24,838 nt of DNA from a bacterium (GCA_017444165.1 JAFSXH010000006.1:1-24838), one strand, 5' to 3'; positions 1 to 8,201 are shown, numbered from the stretch's first letter. The notes: a model not told the origin generated them from the sequence alone. A program made the numbers and translations.

Positions 1-59
1 CTCTCAACTCTCTCAACTCTCTCAACTCTCTCAACTCTCTCAACTCTCTCAACTCTCTA
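1..59. repeat. 9-bp tandem repeat array (unit CTCTCAACT)
   Basis: Six perfect copies of CTCTCAACT fill positions 1-54, and a broken seventh copy ends at 59. The array runs off the left edge, so its true length is unknown. It stops two bases before the gspK stop codon, on the downstream side of the minus-strand operon. The unit length is a multiple of three, so it could also be the end of a coding repeat lying outside the window; plus-strand reading gives Leu-Ser-Thr in one frame. As seen here it is best treated as an intergenic satellite. Confidence 0.9.
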
Positions 60-61
60 AA

Positions 62-1138
62 TTATTCTATCCCCCAATATATAACCTGAATCTTTCCTCC
101 ATCTCGCTTAACGACACTGTGTACTTTTACACCACCTGGACTAGAGAGAACCGAAGCCTCTACAGTAAATATTTTGCTTTTAACGCAAAGCTGATCTTGA
201 ATTCTAAAGAGAAGATCAGCATCTATACCAGCCACATCGCGCAGATCTTCAACTCTTTTAAAGGCCCCAGAGCGACGTTTATTGTCTATCTCATCCACTA
301 TAGTGGTCGTCATAGCTGAATCTAAACATAGCAAAATATCTTTAGGAGCAGTGTTGACATTAATTTTACCTGAAGAATAAATGCTGACAAAATCCTTCCA
401 ATCAGCAGCTTCTCTCATTCCTTGAGTTTGAGCTTCAGGAACTTCAAGACCAAAACCACCATCATTATTAGATCCATTTAAAAAAGAATTTTCTGTATTA
501 GTAGCATTGTTATTATCTCCCGAACCACTCTCACCAGAAACACTATTATTATAATTAGCTTCGAGTTCTTTAAAATCAGCTACATTGTGAGGCGTCTTGT
601 AATTAGGTCCCTCTTGCCAAGCGGGCAAAGCAAATAGTTCTTGCAGAGAGTCCATAGGAGAGTTGCGCACGATCATATCAGCATAATCATTTCCTTCAGC
701 TCCACGTGAACGACGTTGTGAATCGCTGTCTACCCAATCGAGAAATTGATCTCTAGCCTCCTCCCCTTTACCTAAACCACCATTTTCAAAGAGACGCACC
801 AGAGCCTCTGACCAAAAAGCACAATTGTTTGTATTCTTCTGCATGACACTCAAAGGGAATTTGCTCTCTTCATCAACCACACTGATAACAACATTTTTAC
901 CCTCCCATTCTAAAGAGACAGCTCCCACCGCCCAAACACTATTGACACTGTCCGTGTCACCGTTATCAGCCCGCAAAAGTTCAAAGCCCATCTCCACCGC
1001 CGAGCGGGCCATTTGATAATTATTCTCTCGTTCTGCTGTATATTTATAAAACTGTTGAGCTTCTAAACCAACTCCAGCCATTCTAGAAGCAATAACTAGA
1101 GCAATAACTATAGCTCCTAACACTGCCATTATTATCAT
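62..1138 (-). CDS. gspK: Type II secretion minor pseudopilin GspK-like
   Basis: A 358-aa protein, expected at the tip of the T2SS pseudopilus with GspI and GspJ. Residues 4-26 are a hydrophobic helix. Family marks follow: FLDWVDSD near 132-139 and RGAE at 145-148, matching the DW(I/V)D...GAE region of GspK, MDSLQELFALP at 162-172, and GKINVNTAPKDIL at 257-269, followed by a helix-hairpin-helix-like stretch (about 282-318). An Asn/Ser/Gly-rich linker sits at 193-228. The ATG is 6 bp after the gspJ stop with GGTAGG upstream. In-frame sequence above it reaches a stop after two codons, so the usual basic leader and cleavage-site Gly are missing. GspK assignment is firm; processing by the prepilin peptidase is doubtful. 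Confidence 0.88.
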   Translation of the reverse strand: MIIMAVLGAIVIALVIASRMAGVGLEAQQFYKYTAERENNYQMARSAVEMGFELLRADNGDTDSVNSVWAVGAVSLEWEGKNVVISVVDEESKFPLSVMQKNTNNCAFWSEALVRLFENGGLGKGEEARDQFLDWVDSDSQRRSRGAEGNDYADMIVRNSPMDSLQELFALPAWQEGPNYKTPHNVADFKELEANYNNSVSGESGSGDNNNATNTENSFLNGSNNDGGFGLEVPEAQTQGMREAADWKDFVSIYSSGKINVNTAPKDILLCLDSAMTTTIVDEIDNKRRSGAFKRVEDLRDVAGIDADLLFRIQDQLCVKSKIFTVEASVLSSPGGVKVHSVVKRDGGKIQVIYWGIE

Positions 1139-1144
1139 GTAAAC

Positions 1145-1891
1145 CTACCAACGGTTTGAGCTTACAGCTGGAGATACGACAAAGACAATGGGAGGATTGC
1201 GCTTAGAGCTAAGGGTGACCCTCACCCATTTAGCAATACCCTCTTTCATCCATTCTTGTTGCCATATTTCTCCATCTTCCGAATATTCCGCCTTAAAATT
1301 AATAATATCAGTGCTAGCTACCATCCAGGGAGCCTCTTTTATATCAGTCTCTTCATGTAAGCCTATAGGATCAGCCCAAGTAAATTGACGATATACTAAA
1401 AATCCACTCTCGCTATTATCAAATTCTAAGGTATTGTCAATAAAATCTTTACCATTCACTGGCTCCATAGCATTCATTGAACCAGGTATTACATTTTTAA
1501 TAGCATAACCTACTTCGGCAACTCCAACTTTACCGCGATTTTTGGGGAAATATGCCGTCTTAAATAGTAAAATACTCCCATCAGCCGTAGAGTTTTTCTT
1601 GCCGTAAATATACCTGTTGCGCAAAGTGGCGGGATGTATATTAGTAGAAGGAGGTTCAGTAGTAGATGCTCCCTCAGGAACACGAGCGTAGAGAGAGCGC
1701 AATTGCCAACGGATATTTTCGGCGATCTTCATCGCGGCTTTTTGACGCTTAAACCCATCCTCCGTGCGACGCACGGACGTATTCATTTGCACAGATACGT
1801 AACACAGGATAGAGTAAAGCAAAGACGATAACCCTACAACGATCATCATCTCCAAAAGGGTAAAACCACGTCCGATCCTCAATAGCATCAT
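1145..1891 (-). CDS. gspJ: Type II secretion minor pseudopilin GspJ-like
   Basis: A 248-aa prepilin-type protein. The N-terminus has a short basic leader ending at Gly9, then FTLLE (10-14) with the conserved Glu at +5, then a hydrophobic helix to about residue 32. This is the class III signal cleaved and methylated by the prepilin peptidase. Length, position between gspI and gspK, and the beta-rich C-terminal part fit GspJ, which joins GspI and GspK at the pseudopilus tip. Its ATG overlaps the gspI stop in an ATGA arrangement, so translation is probably coupled. Sequence marks for GspJ alone are weak, so the subunit name rests partly on gene order. Confidence 0.8.
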   Translation of the reverse strand: MMLLRIGRGFTLLEMMIVVGLSSLLYSILCYVSVQMNTSVRRTEDGFKRQKAAMKIAENIRWQLRSLYARVPEGASTTEPPSTNIHPATLRNRYIYGKKNSTADGSILLFKTAYFPKNRGKVGVAEVGYAIKNVIPGSMNAMEPVNGKDFIDNTLEFDNSESGFLVYRQFTWADPIGLHEETDIKEAPWMVASTDIINFKAEYSEDGEIWQQEWMKEGIAKWVRVTLSSKRNPPIVFVVSPAVSSNRW

Positions 1892-2265
1892 TCACCAGAA
1901 TCTTCTGAAGTAACAACACGCAACCTGTAAGCAGTGACACTAGCCCCCTGTCCAGGCTCATCCTCAGCCACGCTACAAGTGACACTATATATACGCGGAT
2001 CGGAGGGAACACTGCTAGCTTCCATTTTAAAAGTAGTTCCACTAAAAACTTCAGTGAGACTGCCCGACCTTCGTTCAGCCATACACTTTTCTAAAGCTCC
2101 CGAAGCGATCAACATATTGCGATAGCGCGGCCCCATCCTCGCCACAAATTGGATATTTTTACAAAAGCCGCTCATAATACCCCCAAAGACGAGAGAGGCC
2201 AGCGAAAGGGAGACCAACACCTCTAAAAGGGAAAATCCCCAGTTCTTATTTCTCCTTAATCGCAT
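1888..2265 (-). CDS. gspI: Type II secretion minor pseudopilin GspI-like
   Basis: A 125-aa prepilin-type protein. With the ATG at 2265 the leader is MRLRRNKNWG, cleaved before FSLLE, with the +5 Glu and a hydrophobic helix to about residue 34. A longer frame is open to 2319, but its 18 extra residues would put an untypical long leader before the class III signal, so the inner ATG is preferred; GAGAAG lies 9 bases before it. The gene overlaps the end of the upstream repeat-protein gene by 20 bp and gspJ by 4 bp. Size and order suit GspI; GspV/GspH-type minor pseudopilins are the alternative. Confidence 0.78.
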   Translation of the reverse strand: MRLRRNKNWGFSLLEVLVSLSLASLVFGGIMSGFCKNIQFVARMGPRYRNMLIASGALEKCMAERRSGSLTEVFSGTTFKMEASSVPSDPRIYSVTCSVAEDEPGQGASVTAYRLRVVTSEDSGE

Positions 2266-3493
2266 AACGACCAACTTCTCTAGACTTATCGCGCTTGAGT
2301 GCCGCCTCCCAAACAACATCCTGACCAGTGAGATCTAACTTATAATACCCCATCAAATACTGCCAACTAGTCCCACTGCGCACTCGCCTGGCAACCTCTT
2401 CCACTTCAACATAAGCCATACGCGCCACTGCCAAAGCTAAAGCCTGATCAACGAAACTCAAACCAAAATCATTGAGTATCTCACGCTCACTCTCAGTCTC
2501 TTTGTAATAGAGACTCATCAACCAACCCATAGCTTGTAATTCAGCCCCATCAATATTGGACAATTCCAGTCTTTTGGGCAGGGATTCTGGATAATATGAA
2601 CGCTTCAAGGTAGAGAAAGTTGCGTAGTTATCCCCTTTAGTACAAACTCCATAAATTGCCGCCAAAGGTCCTTCAGAAAATATCTTAGTATCGACACTAA
2701 AAATGGCCGCAACGTCAGCCCACTCTACAACCTCACCAGTACGAATACTCAAAAAAGTATCAATAGGAAAAGGTTTATACTTAGAAAGGACTCCAGCTAT
2801 AACCCAATCTGCAACCTTAAGAGAACGTCCTGCAGGCAGATTCAAAGTTTCCTCATCAAGATCATTGACATTTTCTAAAGCACGACGAATATTGGCTACA
2901 TCATTTTTGGATAATCTAAAACGATGTATTGATACCGGATCGGGAACAGTAGGAGAGAACGAAGGCAAACGCATACGCTCACTTAAACCAGAATGAACAT
3001 CAGGCAAAAAGTGTACATACTCTAAAGAATTGTTGCCATTTTGACTATTAAACACCTGGTGAACAATAGAAGGTAGACCATCCAGATCTACCTCAACCTT
3101 CTGCGCTACGTCATCCCAGCGATTGGAACGGCGCAACTCCAAAACTTCATTCAGCGAAGCTCCACCATTCATCAGAGAGAGCGCGGCTACGACATCACCA
3201 TAAGTATAACCGGCTATCAGCAATTCCTCAGTGACACGCGGCGGAATATCATAAGCCTTAGCAAACCACAGAGAAGCTAGACGCACATCGGCGACCGCCT
3301 GTTCTGATTCATCAGCGGGAATAACCTTCTTGCGATCCCGCTTATCCTTATCTTGCTTGTCAACAACGTGAATCTTAACCTTGTTATCCTTACGGGGACC
3401 AGAATAATCACCCTCACCTGCAAGAACCAACGGAGAAACAGTACATAACGTTAGTAAACAAACACCTAAAACAACTTTATCAAACTTACCCAT
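2246..3493 (-). CDS. Secreted protein with three copies of a helical repeat, in the T2SS operon
   Basis: I do not recognise this 415-aa protein. It starts at ATG 3493 (GAGGGA five bases upstream), not at the in-frame GTG at 3505. Residues 5-25 form a Sec signal peptide ending VLA. A charged Lys/Asp segment follows. The rest contains three related units near residues 91-140, 225-272 and 345-393. Each is a hydrophobic helix pair leading to an R(S/T)...W..(V/L) helix and a short (V/L)D(L/T) ending; the key Trp residues are 126, 258 and 377. The gene lies between gspC and gspI and overlaps gspI, so it is probably cotranslated and may be a periplasmic T2SS accessory. That role is inferred from position only. 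Confidence 0.72.
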   Translation of the reverse strand: MGKFDKVVLGVCLLTLCTVSPLVLAGEGDYSGPRKDNKVKIHVVDKQDKDKRDRKKVIPADESEQAVADVRLASLWFAKAYDIPPRVTEELLIAGYTYGDVVAALSLMNGGASLNEVLELRRSNRWDDVAQKVEVDLDGLPSIVHQVFNSQNGNNSLEYVHFLPDVHSGLSERMRLPSFSPTVPDPVSIHRFRLSKNDVANIRRALENVNDLDEETLNLPAGRSLKVADWVIAGVLSKYKPFPIDTFLSIRTGEVVEWADVAAIFSVDTKIFSEGPLAAIYGVCTKGDNYATFSTLKRSYYPESLPKRLELSNIDGAELQAMGWLMSLYYKETESEREILNDFGLSFVDQALALAVARMAYVEVEEVARRVRSGTSWQYLMGYYKLDLTGQDVVWEAALKRDKSREVGRYAIKEK

Positions 3494-3553
3494 ACGGTCC
3501 CTCACTTTTGCCCTTTACAAGTCCGCTCCTTCATTATTTAAGAAACAAGCAAT

Positions 3554-4711
3554 CTACTGCAGATCGTAGACAAGTGTCTTAATCTCTCCATTGCGCTTAT
3601 ATTCTATATTTACAAATGGCATTTCACTTACCGAAAGCATAGAGTTGTACAATTCTTCACTGCTCAAAATGCTCTTATTATTGATCCTAGTAATTACATC
3701 ACCATCTTTTAGCCCTAACCGACTCATAATGTTATCACTTTTAAGAAATTGCACCTTAACTCCTAAGCCGCTCTCATCGGGTTGAGCCTTAAATTCAGCG
3801 ATAATAGCTGCACCTTTTTCAAGATATTCGGCCAATTCTTTACGTGTGGGGTACATAGGCGTTGGTGTAGCTTCAGGAGTTGAATACTCTGCACGATCAT
3901 GGTTGTGATCACTAAAATCTCTAATATCTACGCGACTCGGTTCTGGTGGTTCAGAACTAAAATTTTTATTTCCAGTCCCACCACTATTAATCTTGGCTAA
4001 AGAACTAGGTTTACTGGGCAGAGGTACAGATTCGGGATTGGGCAGAACAGGATGAGCATCGGAGCGTACAGCGTTTTGGGAATTATCACTTTGAGTACTC
4101 TGGAGAGCTATTCTAAAGGTTTGACCGCCCTTAGATAATTCTACCCTGTCAGAATAGACCTTATCGATCTTGTAAGTGCCAATGCTCTCACCTTCAGTCA
4201 AAGTGTGAGATTTACCCTGGTACTCCAATACAGCAATGCCCTTTCCATCTCCCATCAGAACACCTTGTAAAGTGATCCCAGATACACCGTTGATGGCCTC
4301 TCCCTCTTGCCATTCTGATCTTCCATTGTTACCAGTTAGATCAGAGTCTTCGAAAAATTCCTCTTCGCTCTCTGCCTCTTCTTGAGTTGTAACAAACTCT
4401 TCCTCGCCATCTCCATCGTAAACTTCGCCATCATCCTCACCACTCACTCCTTCTTTTTCCTTCCTATTGCCCTGACTCAAGACATAATTAGCCCTGCGTT
4501 TAGCACGTTCTGGACTGAAAAAATCGCGTTCTTCTTCTGTTAGACGAGATTTGACCTGTATAGGTTCTGGTTCAACAGTACTCCCATAGTCAACTACAGT
4601 ATTGAGAAGATCGGAAGCAACAAAGACACCACCAGTTATCAAAGCTGATAGCAAGGCAATCCATAAAGGCGAAGTTCGTTTTTCTTCATAATTTTCATCT
4701 TCAATTCGCAT
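3554..4711 (-). CDS. gspC: Type II secretion inner-membrane protein GspC-like with PDZ domain
   Basis: A 385-aa protein. Residues 16-38 are one membrane helix after a short cytoplasmic tail. Then come a very acidic Glu/Asp-rich linker (about 85-125), a homology-region-like beta domain at 145-205 (ITLQGVLMGDGKGIAVLEY, then GESI and DRVEL), a Pro/Ser-rich linker and a C-terminal PDZ domain (about 315-385, with GLKDGDVITRINNKSI). This order matches GspC, which links the inner-membrane platform to the secretin. A TTG at 4720 could add three residues, but ATG 4711 is preferred. The phosphatase gene ends 10 bp upstream, so translation may be coupled. The acidic linker is unusually long. PilP-like or plain PDZ proteins are less likely given the neighbours. 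Confidence 0.82.
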   Translation of the reverse strand: MRIEDENYEEKRTSPLWIALLSALITGGVFVASDLLNTVVDYGSTVEPEPIQVKSRLTEEERDFFSPERAKRRANYVLSQGNRKEKEGVSGEDDGEVYDGDGEEEFVTTQEEAESEEEFFEDSDLTGNNGRSEWQEGEAINGVSGITLQGVLMGDGKGIAVLEYQGKSHTLTEGESIGTYKIDKVYSDRVELSKGGQTFRIALQSTQSDNSQNAVRSDAHPVLPNPESVPLPSKPSSLAKINSGGTGNKNFSSEPPEPSRVDIRDFSDHNHDRAEYSTPEATPTPMYPTRKELAEYLEKGAAIIAEFKAQPDESGLGVKVQFLKSDNIMSRLGLKDGDVITRINNKSILSSEELYNSMLSVSEMPFVNIEYKRNGEIKTLVYDLQ

Positions 4712-4721
4712 TGCAGTCAAC

Positions 4722-7034
4722 TCAATCTAAATTTTTAACCAAACGTAAGATATTACACCCATCTTTGTAACGATAACTCATACCATCTGTCAACGATTTT
4801 ACTAAATGAATACCCAGACCACCACTGACACGCTCACTAAAATTGAGATCTACATCAGGAGAAGGTGTAGCTGTAGGATCATAAGGGCGTCCACCATCAA
4901 TAAAGTGCAAATAGAGTTTTTGAGGTAACTTTTGTACCTCCGCTCTCACCGTAATCATCTCTTCTTTGGCCAAACCAGAATAAGAGACAATGTTAGTAAA
5001 AACATCATCAACTACAATATCTACAACTTCTTTAAGTTTATTCAATTCTTCTTCGCTAAGATTGGCCTCACTGATAATTTCATTGACAAAATCTATGACC
5101 TTATCCAATTGATCATTTTGAGCCTTAATTTGCAAGAAACGTCTGTCCTCCCGCTGACCTAAATATTCGAAGGCCAACATTGTCACATCATCAACAGGAT
5201 CTTCGTCTCCACTAAACTTGATCAGCTCGTCTTGAACGAGATTGACTAAAGAAGAGACATCGTAGTCATCACACTCGGGACGATTGAGAATTATCTGCAA
5301 ACTACCCACACCGAACATCTCTTTTTTATCGTTGTAAGTCTCTGTCACTCCGTCAGTATACAAAAAGACGCGATCACCAGGATTTAAAATCCAACTTTCA
5401 CTAGTGTAATTGAGATTATCGATACCTCCCAAAACAAAGCAAGTATCGATCTTCTCTTCGTGCCAAATTTCCCCACAGCGACGTAAGAGTGGACGACAAT
5501 GGCCAGCGTTGACAAAGCGAAATTCACCCGTTTTTACATTCATAGTAGCCACAAAAGCCGTAACGAACATTGCTGTACCGTTATTTTCACAGAGAGAAAA
5601 ATTGACACTCTCCATGCTATGTTCCAGACTCTCTCCCGCTAAAATAGCATCCCTTATAGCCGTCTTAACATTCATCATTACCAGAGCAGCAGGAATACCG
5701 TGCTCAGAGACATCAGCGATCATTATTCCGTAAAGTTCATCGTTAATGCGGAAATAATCATAAAAATCGCCACCGACTTCTTGGGCAGGTTCGGTCATAG
5801 CAAACAAATTTAAAGATCGCAACTCTGGATAAGTGGGAAAATATTTGGGCAAGCAAGAGAGTTGAATTTTGCGAGCTAACTCCATCTGTTCAACATCATA
5901 AGCCCTCTGACACTCCATGAAATGCTTGAGAGCATCTACGGTGGAGTTTATACCTTGACTCAGAGCACTCAATTCTGGATAACTGTTCTCTTTGACTTTA
6001 ACGTTGAGATCACCAGTTTCGATCTTAGCCAAAGAATCATTAATGCGCTCCAACCCATCCAACATAATAACTTTAACTAGACGCGAAGTTGAAATGAAGA
6101 TGGCCACAAAAAGGATCAAATAACTGAAGATCATCGATCCCAAAACAGCGCGACGAGTAGCGTAAACCTCCTTTACTTCCATGTAACAGACTAAGAAATA
6201 CTCTTCCTGAGCAGAGCCCTGGGCAAAAGCGAACACACTGCAATAAACTTTTTTACCATCTCGATCTGCTAATTGAAAAACATCTTTTAATCCTTCAAGA
6301 TCAACCACATTCTTATAAACTTTACCTGCAGATAAGCCAATTAAAGAACCTTTAAGGCTATTCTTTATAACTCCATCTGAAACTATATCTATTCCGCCAG
6401 TCTCTCCAATAGACATACTGCCAGAAATAGACTCATCTCCTACTACATCAAAAGTTCTCTTCAAACTAGTATCATCAAAAGCTAAACGCACCATAAGTCC
6501 AGGGTGTTTCTTTAGAGCTTTATAAAAGAGCAACAACTCCTTGCCTTCGCGATCAACAACATTATCAACTAAACGATAGCCACGCAAACTATTGACATAA
6601 TTAGTAAATTCAGATTTAGGATCATTAGGAGCTCGTTTTTCAATATTAATATTCTGACCATTTAAAATAGGATCAGAACTCAAAACAACTACAGCCCGAT
6701 TAGAATCGACAATATCGATGCGCTCTACCCCTAAAGCTCCGCAGAGACGTCCAAAAACTTTATTATCGCGTGTTATAACACTAGGAAAGCTGTCAATAAC
6801 CTCAGAGACCGTATCCAAAGAAGAGAGAAAACTGTGTAAGATATTAGAACGGGTCTCGTAAGCACTGCGATCACTGACAACCAACGTCCTGGCCACATCT
6901 CGATAAGCCTCTTTGAACATATTGTAAGTGTGATCGCGACAATTGCGCTCCACCACTTCCAACGAAAAGAGGGAGATCAATAGGGCAAAGACAGATACTA
7001 CGATTAATAATTTTTTGCGAAAAGCCTCACGCAT
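4722..7034 (-). CDS. Membrane sensor PP2C (SpoIIE/RsbU-type) phosphatase fused to RsbW-like ATPase
   Basis: A 770-aa signalling protein. Membrane helix 9-27, an extracytoplasmic region of about 265 residues (a Cache-like sensor is plausible), helix 295-318, a HAMP-like linker (KIETGDLNV, 337-345), then a PP2C domain at about 380-625. Its motifs are GGDFYDYF (421), IADVSEHG (439), NAGH (509), LYTDGVTE (558) and DDVTM (615); the metal-binding Asp residues are present. A C-terminal GHKL ATPase domain (about 635-765) has an N-box-like DDVFTNIV (676-683), DGGRPYDPT (713-721) and SGGLGIHLV (737-745). Phosphatase and kinase activities for one STAS partner are thus in a single chain, as in HsbR/SypE-type switches. 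The STAS gene ends 6 bp upstream. No clear SD is seen before the ATG. Confidence 0.92.
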   Translation of the reverse strand: MREAFRKKLLIVVSVFALLISLFSLEVVERNCRDHTYNMFKEAYRDVARTLVVSDRSAYETRSNILHSFLSSLDTVSEVIDSFPSVITRDNKVFGRLCGALGVERIDIVDSNRAVVVLSSDPILNGQNINIEKRAPNDPKSEFTNYVNSLRGYRLVDNVVDREGKELLLFYKALKKHPGLMVRLAFDDTSLKRTFDVVGDESISGSMSIGETGGIDIVSDGVIKNSLKGSLIGLSAGKVYKNVVDLEGLKDVFQLADRDGKKVYCSVFAFAQGSAQEEYFLVCYMEVKEVYATRRAVLGSMIFSYLILFVAIFISTSRLVKVIMLDGLERINDSLAKIETGDLNVKVKENSYPELSALSQGINSTVDALKHFMECQRAYDVEQMELARKIQLSCLPKYFPTYPELRSLNLFAMTEPAQEVGGDFYDYFRINDELYGIMIADVSEHGIPAALVMMNVKTAIRDAILAGESLEHSMESVNFSLCENNGTAMFVTAFVATMNVKTGEFRFVNAGHCRPLLRRCGEIWHEEKIDTCFVLGGIDNLNYTSESWILNPGDRVFLYTDGVTETYNDKKEMFGVGSLQIILNRPECDDYDVSSLVNLVQDELIKFSGDEDPVDDVTMLAFEYLGQREDRRFLQIKAQNDQLDKVIDFVNEIISEANLSEEELNKLKEVVDIVVDDVFTNIVSYSGLAKEEMITVRAEVQKLPQKLYLHFIDGGRPYDPTATPSPDVDLNFSERVSGGLGIHLVKSLTDGMSYRYKDGCNILRLVKNLD

Positions 7035-7040
7035 AAAATG

Positions 7041-7346
7041 TTAATGAACTTGCAAAATTTTAGAAAAACCAGAAATTTCAAAAATTTCCTTGACTACATC
7101 ATTAGCGTTGCAAACATCTACAACTACTCCACTGCCTAAACTCTTCTTAGCCATGAGCAAAACGCGCAGACCAGCACTAGAGATATAATCGACATCAGTA
7201 AAATCGAAAGTCAACTTTTTACAATTAGGTAAGACCTCTCTCACTGCCGCTTCCACCTCTGAAGCAGTATTGTTACCAAAACGACCGCGCAAAACTAAGA
7301 TCACACCTTCAGAGTCAAACTTTTTTTCAATATTCAATTCGATCAA
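7041..7346 (-). CDS. STAS-domain anti-sigma-factor-antagonist-like protein
   Basis: A 101-aa single STAS domain of RsbV/SpoIIAA size. The motif DYISSAGLRVLL (53-64) is the phosphorylation site region; by alignment with the SpoIIAA SSGL motif, Ser57 is the expected phosphoacceptor. It is the first gene of the operon, directly before the phosphatase/ATPase fusion, its likely partner. The start is TTG at 7346 with AAAAGGCGG touching it; the TTG at 7337 (Leu4) has better spacing from GGCGG and is an alternative. No ATG or GTG in this frame was found nearby upstream. Its target (sigma factor, T2SS component or other) is not visible. Confidence 0.87.
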   Translation of the reverse strand: MIELNIEKKFDSEGVILVLRGRFGNNTASEVEAAVREVLPNCKKLTFDFTDVDYISSAGLRVLLMAKKSLGSGVVVDVCNANDVVKEIFEISGFSKILQVH

Positions 7347-7429
7347 CCGCCTTTTCTTTTTTTGAACGAAGCATTTTAAATCAAAACGCCCGTTGAAGCT
7401 AATTTTAGATTAGTAAACGCGAATTAGCA

Positions 7430-7456
7430 ATTATCAAAAATAAATAAAATTGTCAA
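7430..7456 (-). promoter_or_regulatory. Candidate promoter of the STAS-T2SS operon
   Basis: On the minus strand TTGACA (7451-7456) is followed after 15 bases by GATAAT (7430-7435). This resembles a sigma-70 promoter with a short spacer and would give a leader of roughly 75 bases before the STAS start. Confidence 0.45.
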
Positions 7457-7472
7457 GATGTTCATAATTATT

Positions 7473-7502
7473 TTATCACCTGCAGATGTTAATAAGTATA
7501 AT
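7473..7502 (+). promoter_or_regulatory. Candidate plus-strand promoter before the leader ORF
   Basis: A perfect TATAAT (7497-7502) lies 18 bases after TTATCA (7473-7478). It is well placed to transcribe the leader ORF and the 163-aa unknown gene, divergent from the STAS operon promoter. Confidence 0.45.
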
Positions 7503-7554
7503 ACAATCCTCAATTGGAGATTTAAGGGCTATGCATTAATGGGGGGAGAGAAGT

Positions 7555-7617
7555 ATGATTCGGTTGAGCATTTTCTTCAGATTTTCTTTCGCAGAAGAGA
7601 GTCTTAGTTGGGGATAG
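7555..7617 (+). CDS. Possible 20-codon leader peptide
   Basis: A short ORF of 20 codons begins at ATG 7555 after a very strong Shine-Dalgarno (GGGGGGAGAG, 7541-7550) and ends at TAG 7615-7617. This is 4 bases before the ATG of the 163-aa gene. The peptide begins MIRLSIFFRF and is basic and aromatic at the N-terminus. The best RBS in the intergenic region belongs to this ORF, so it may be a translated leader coupled to the next gene. It is too short for composition tests, so it remains a candidate. Confidence 0.4.
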   Translation: MIRLSIFFRFSFAEESLSWG

Positions 7618-7621
7618 TTGT

Positions 7622-8113
7622 ATGAATGATATAAACGGAGCGAATAGTTTTAGCCCTTGCGGTTGTAATAACCGTTATGGCTTGAATAATGGCCAGATTC
7701 TGTTTAAATCTAACAATATTCCTACCGATAATCAAGAATCAGAGTCAGTAGACAAGGTTAATATAGGCGATACGTTTGAACTCAATTCTCAAGAGTCGGT
7801 AGAGTTTGATCGCTCCGCTTCAAGTGTAGATTTTGGAAATAAAGATACTTTAGAGAAGAGCGTCCCTTCGTTGAATTTAAAACAAAGCTCGTTTGCAAGT
7901 TTTTCGTTAATAAATTCGGAAAAGGGAGTATCCTTTTCTGACACTGGTACTATCGCCATTATGGATGATTATAATATCTCGGGTGATTTTGTCAGTGCGA
8001 ATATAGATGGGAATTCGGTTCCAGACAGCATAATTAGCGAGGGTGTGTTTTATAACAATTTTAACTCTGCGGTAAATGGCTTGTACGATATTAACGGCCA
8101 TAAGTTAGCTTAG
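7622..8113 (+). CDS. Hypothetical polar Asn/Ser-rich protein
   Basis: I do not recognise this 163-aa protein. It is rich in Asn, Ser and Asp, with no signal peptide and no membrane helix. CGC occurs near the N-terminus (residues 13-15). The C-terminus ends in an aromatic/Asn stretch with LYDINGHKL. GGGGAT lies about 7 bases before the ATG, and a strong terminator follows 26 bases after the stop, so it forms its own unit with the leader ORF. It is divergent from the STAS/T2SS operon and may share its control; that is inference. Low complexity and lack of structure suggest a disordered or repeat-derived protein. Confidence 0.7.
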   Translation: MNDINGANSFSPCGCNNRYGLNNGQILFKSNNIPTDNQESESVDKVNIGDTFELNSQESVEFDRSASSVDFGNKDTLEKSVPSLNLKQSSFASFSLINSEKGVSFSDTGTIAIMDDYNISGDFVSANIDGNSVPDSIISEGVFYNNFNSAVNGLYDINGHKLA

Positions 8114-8138
8114 GTTTCACCTCTATATTCTTTTTTCG

Positions 8139-8168
8139 ACCGCCATAATTATTGGCGGTATTTTTTTT
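8139..8168 (+). terminator. Rho-independent terminator
   Basis: A perfect 7-bp stem ACCGCCA/TGGCGGT (8139-8145 with 8153-8159), a 7-base loop and a run of eight T (8161-8168) follow the 163-aa gene. Confidence 0.9.
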
Positions 8169-8201
8169 GCTTTTTCAAACAATTTGATTAAAATTAGTGG
8201 C

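Noticed and set aside
1..59. Short tandem array considered as a CRISPR
   Set aside because: The unit is 9 bp with no spacers and no cas genes nearby.
1749..2042. Minus-strand 97-codon ORF across the gspJ/gspI junction
   Set aside because: It overlaps both pseudopilin genes in another frame and has no recognisable features.
7327..7374. Minus-strand 15-codon ORF starting at ATG 7374 through an A run into the STAS start, considered as a frameshifted start
   Set aside because: It is in the wrong frame for STAS; a -1 slip on the A run meets TGA at once, and its SD is poor.
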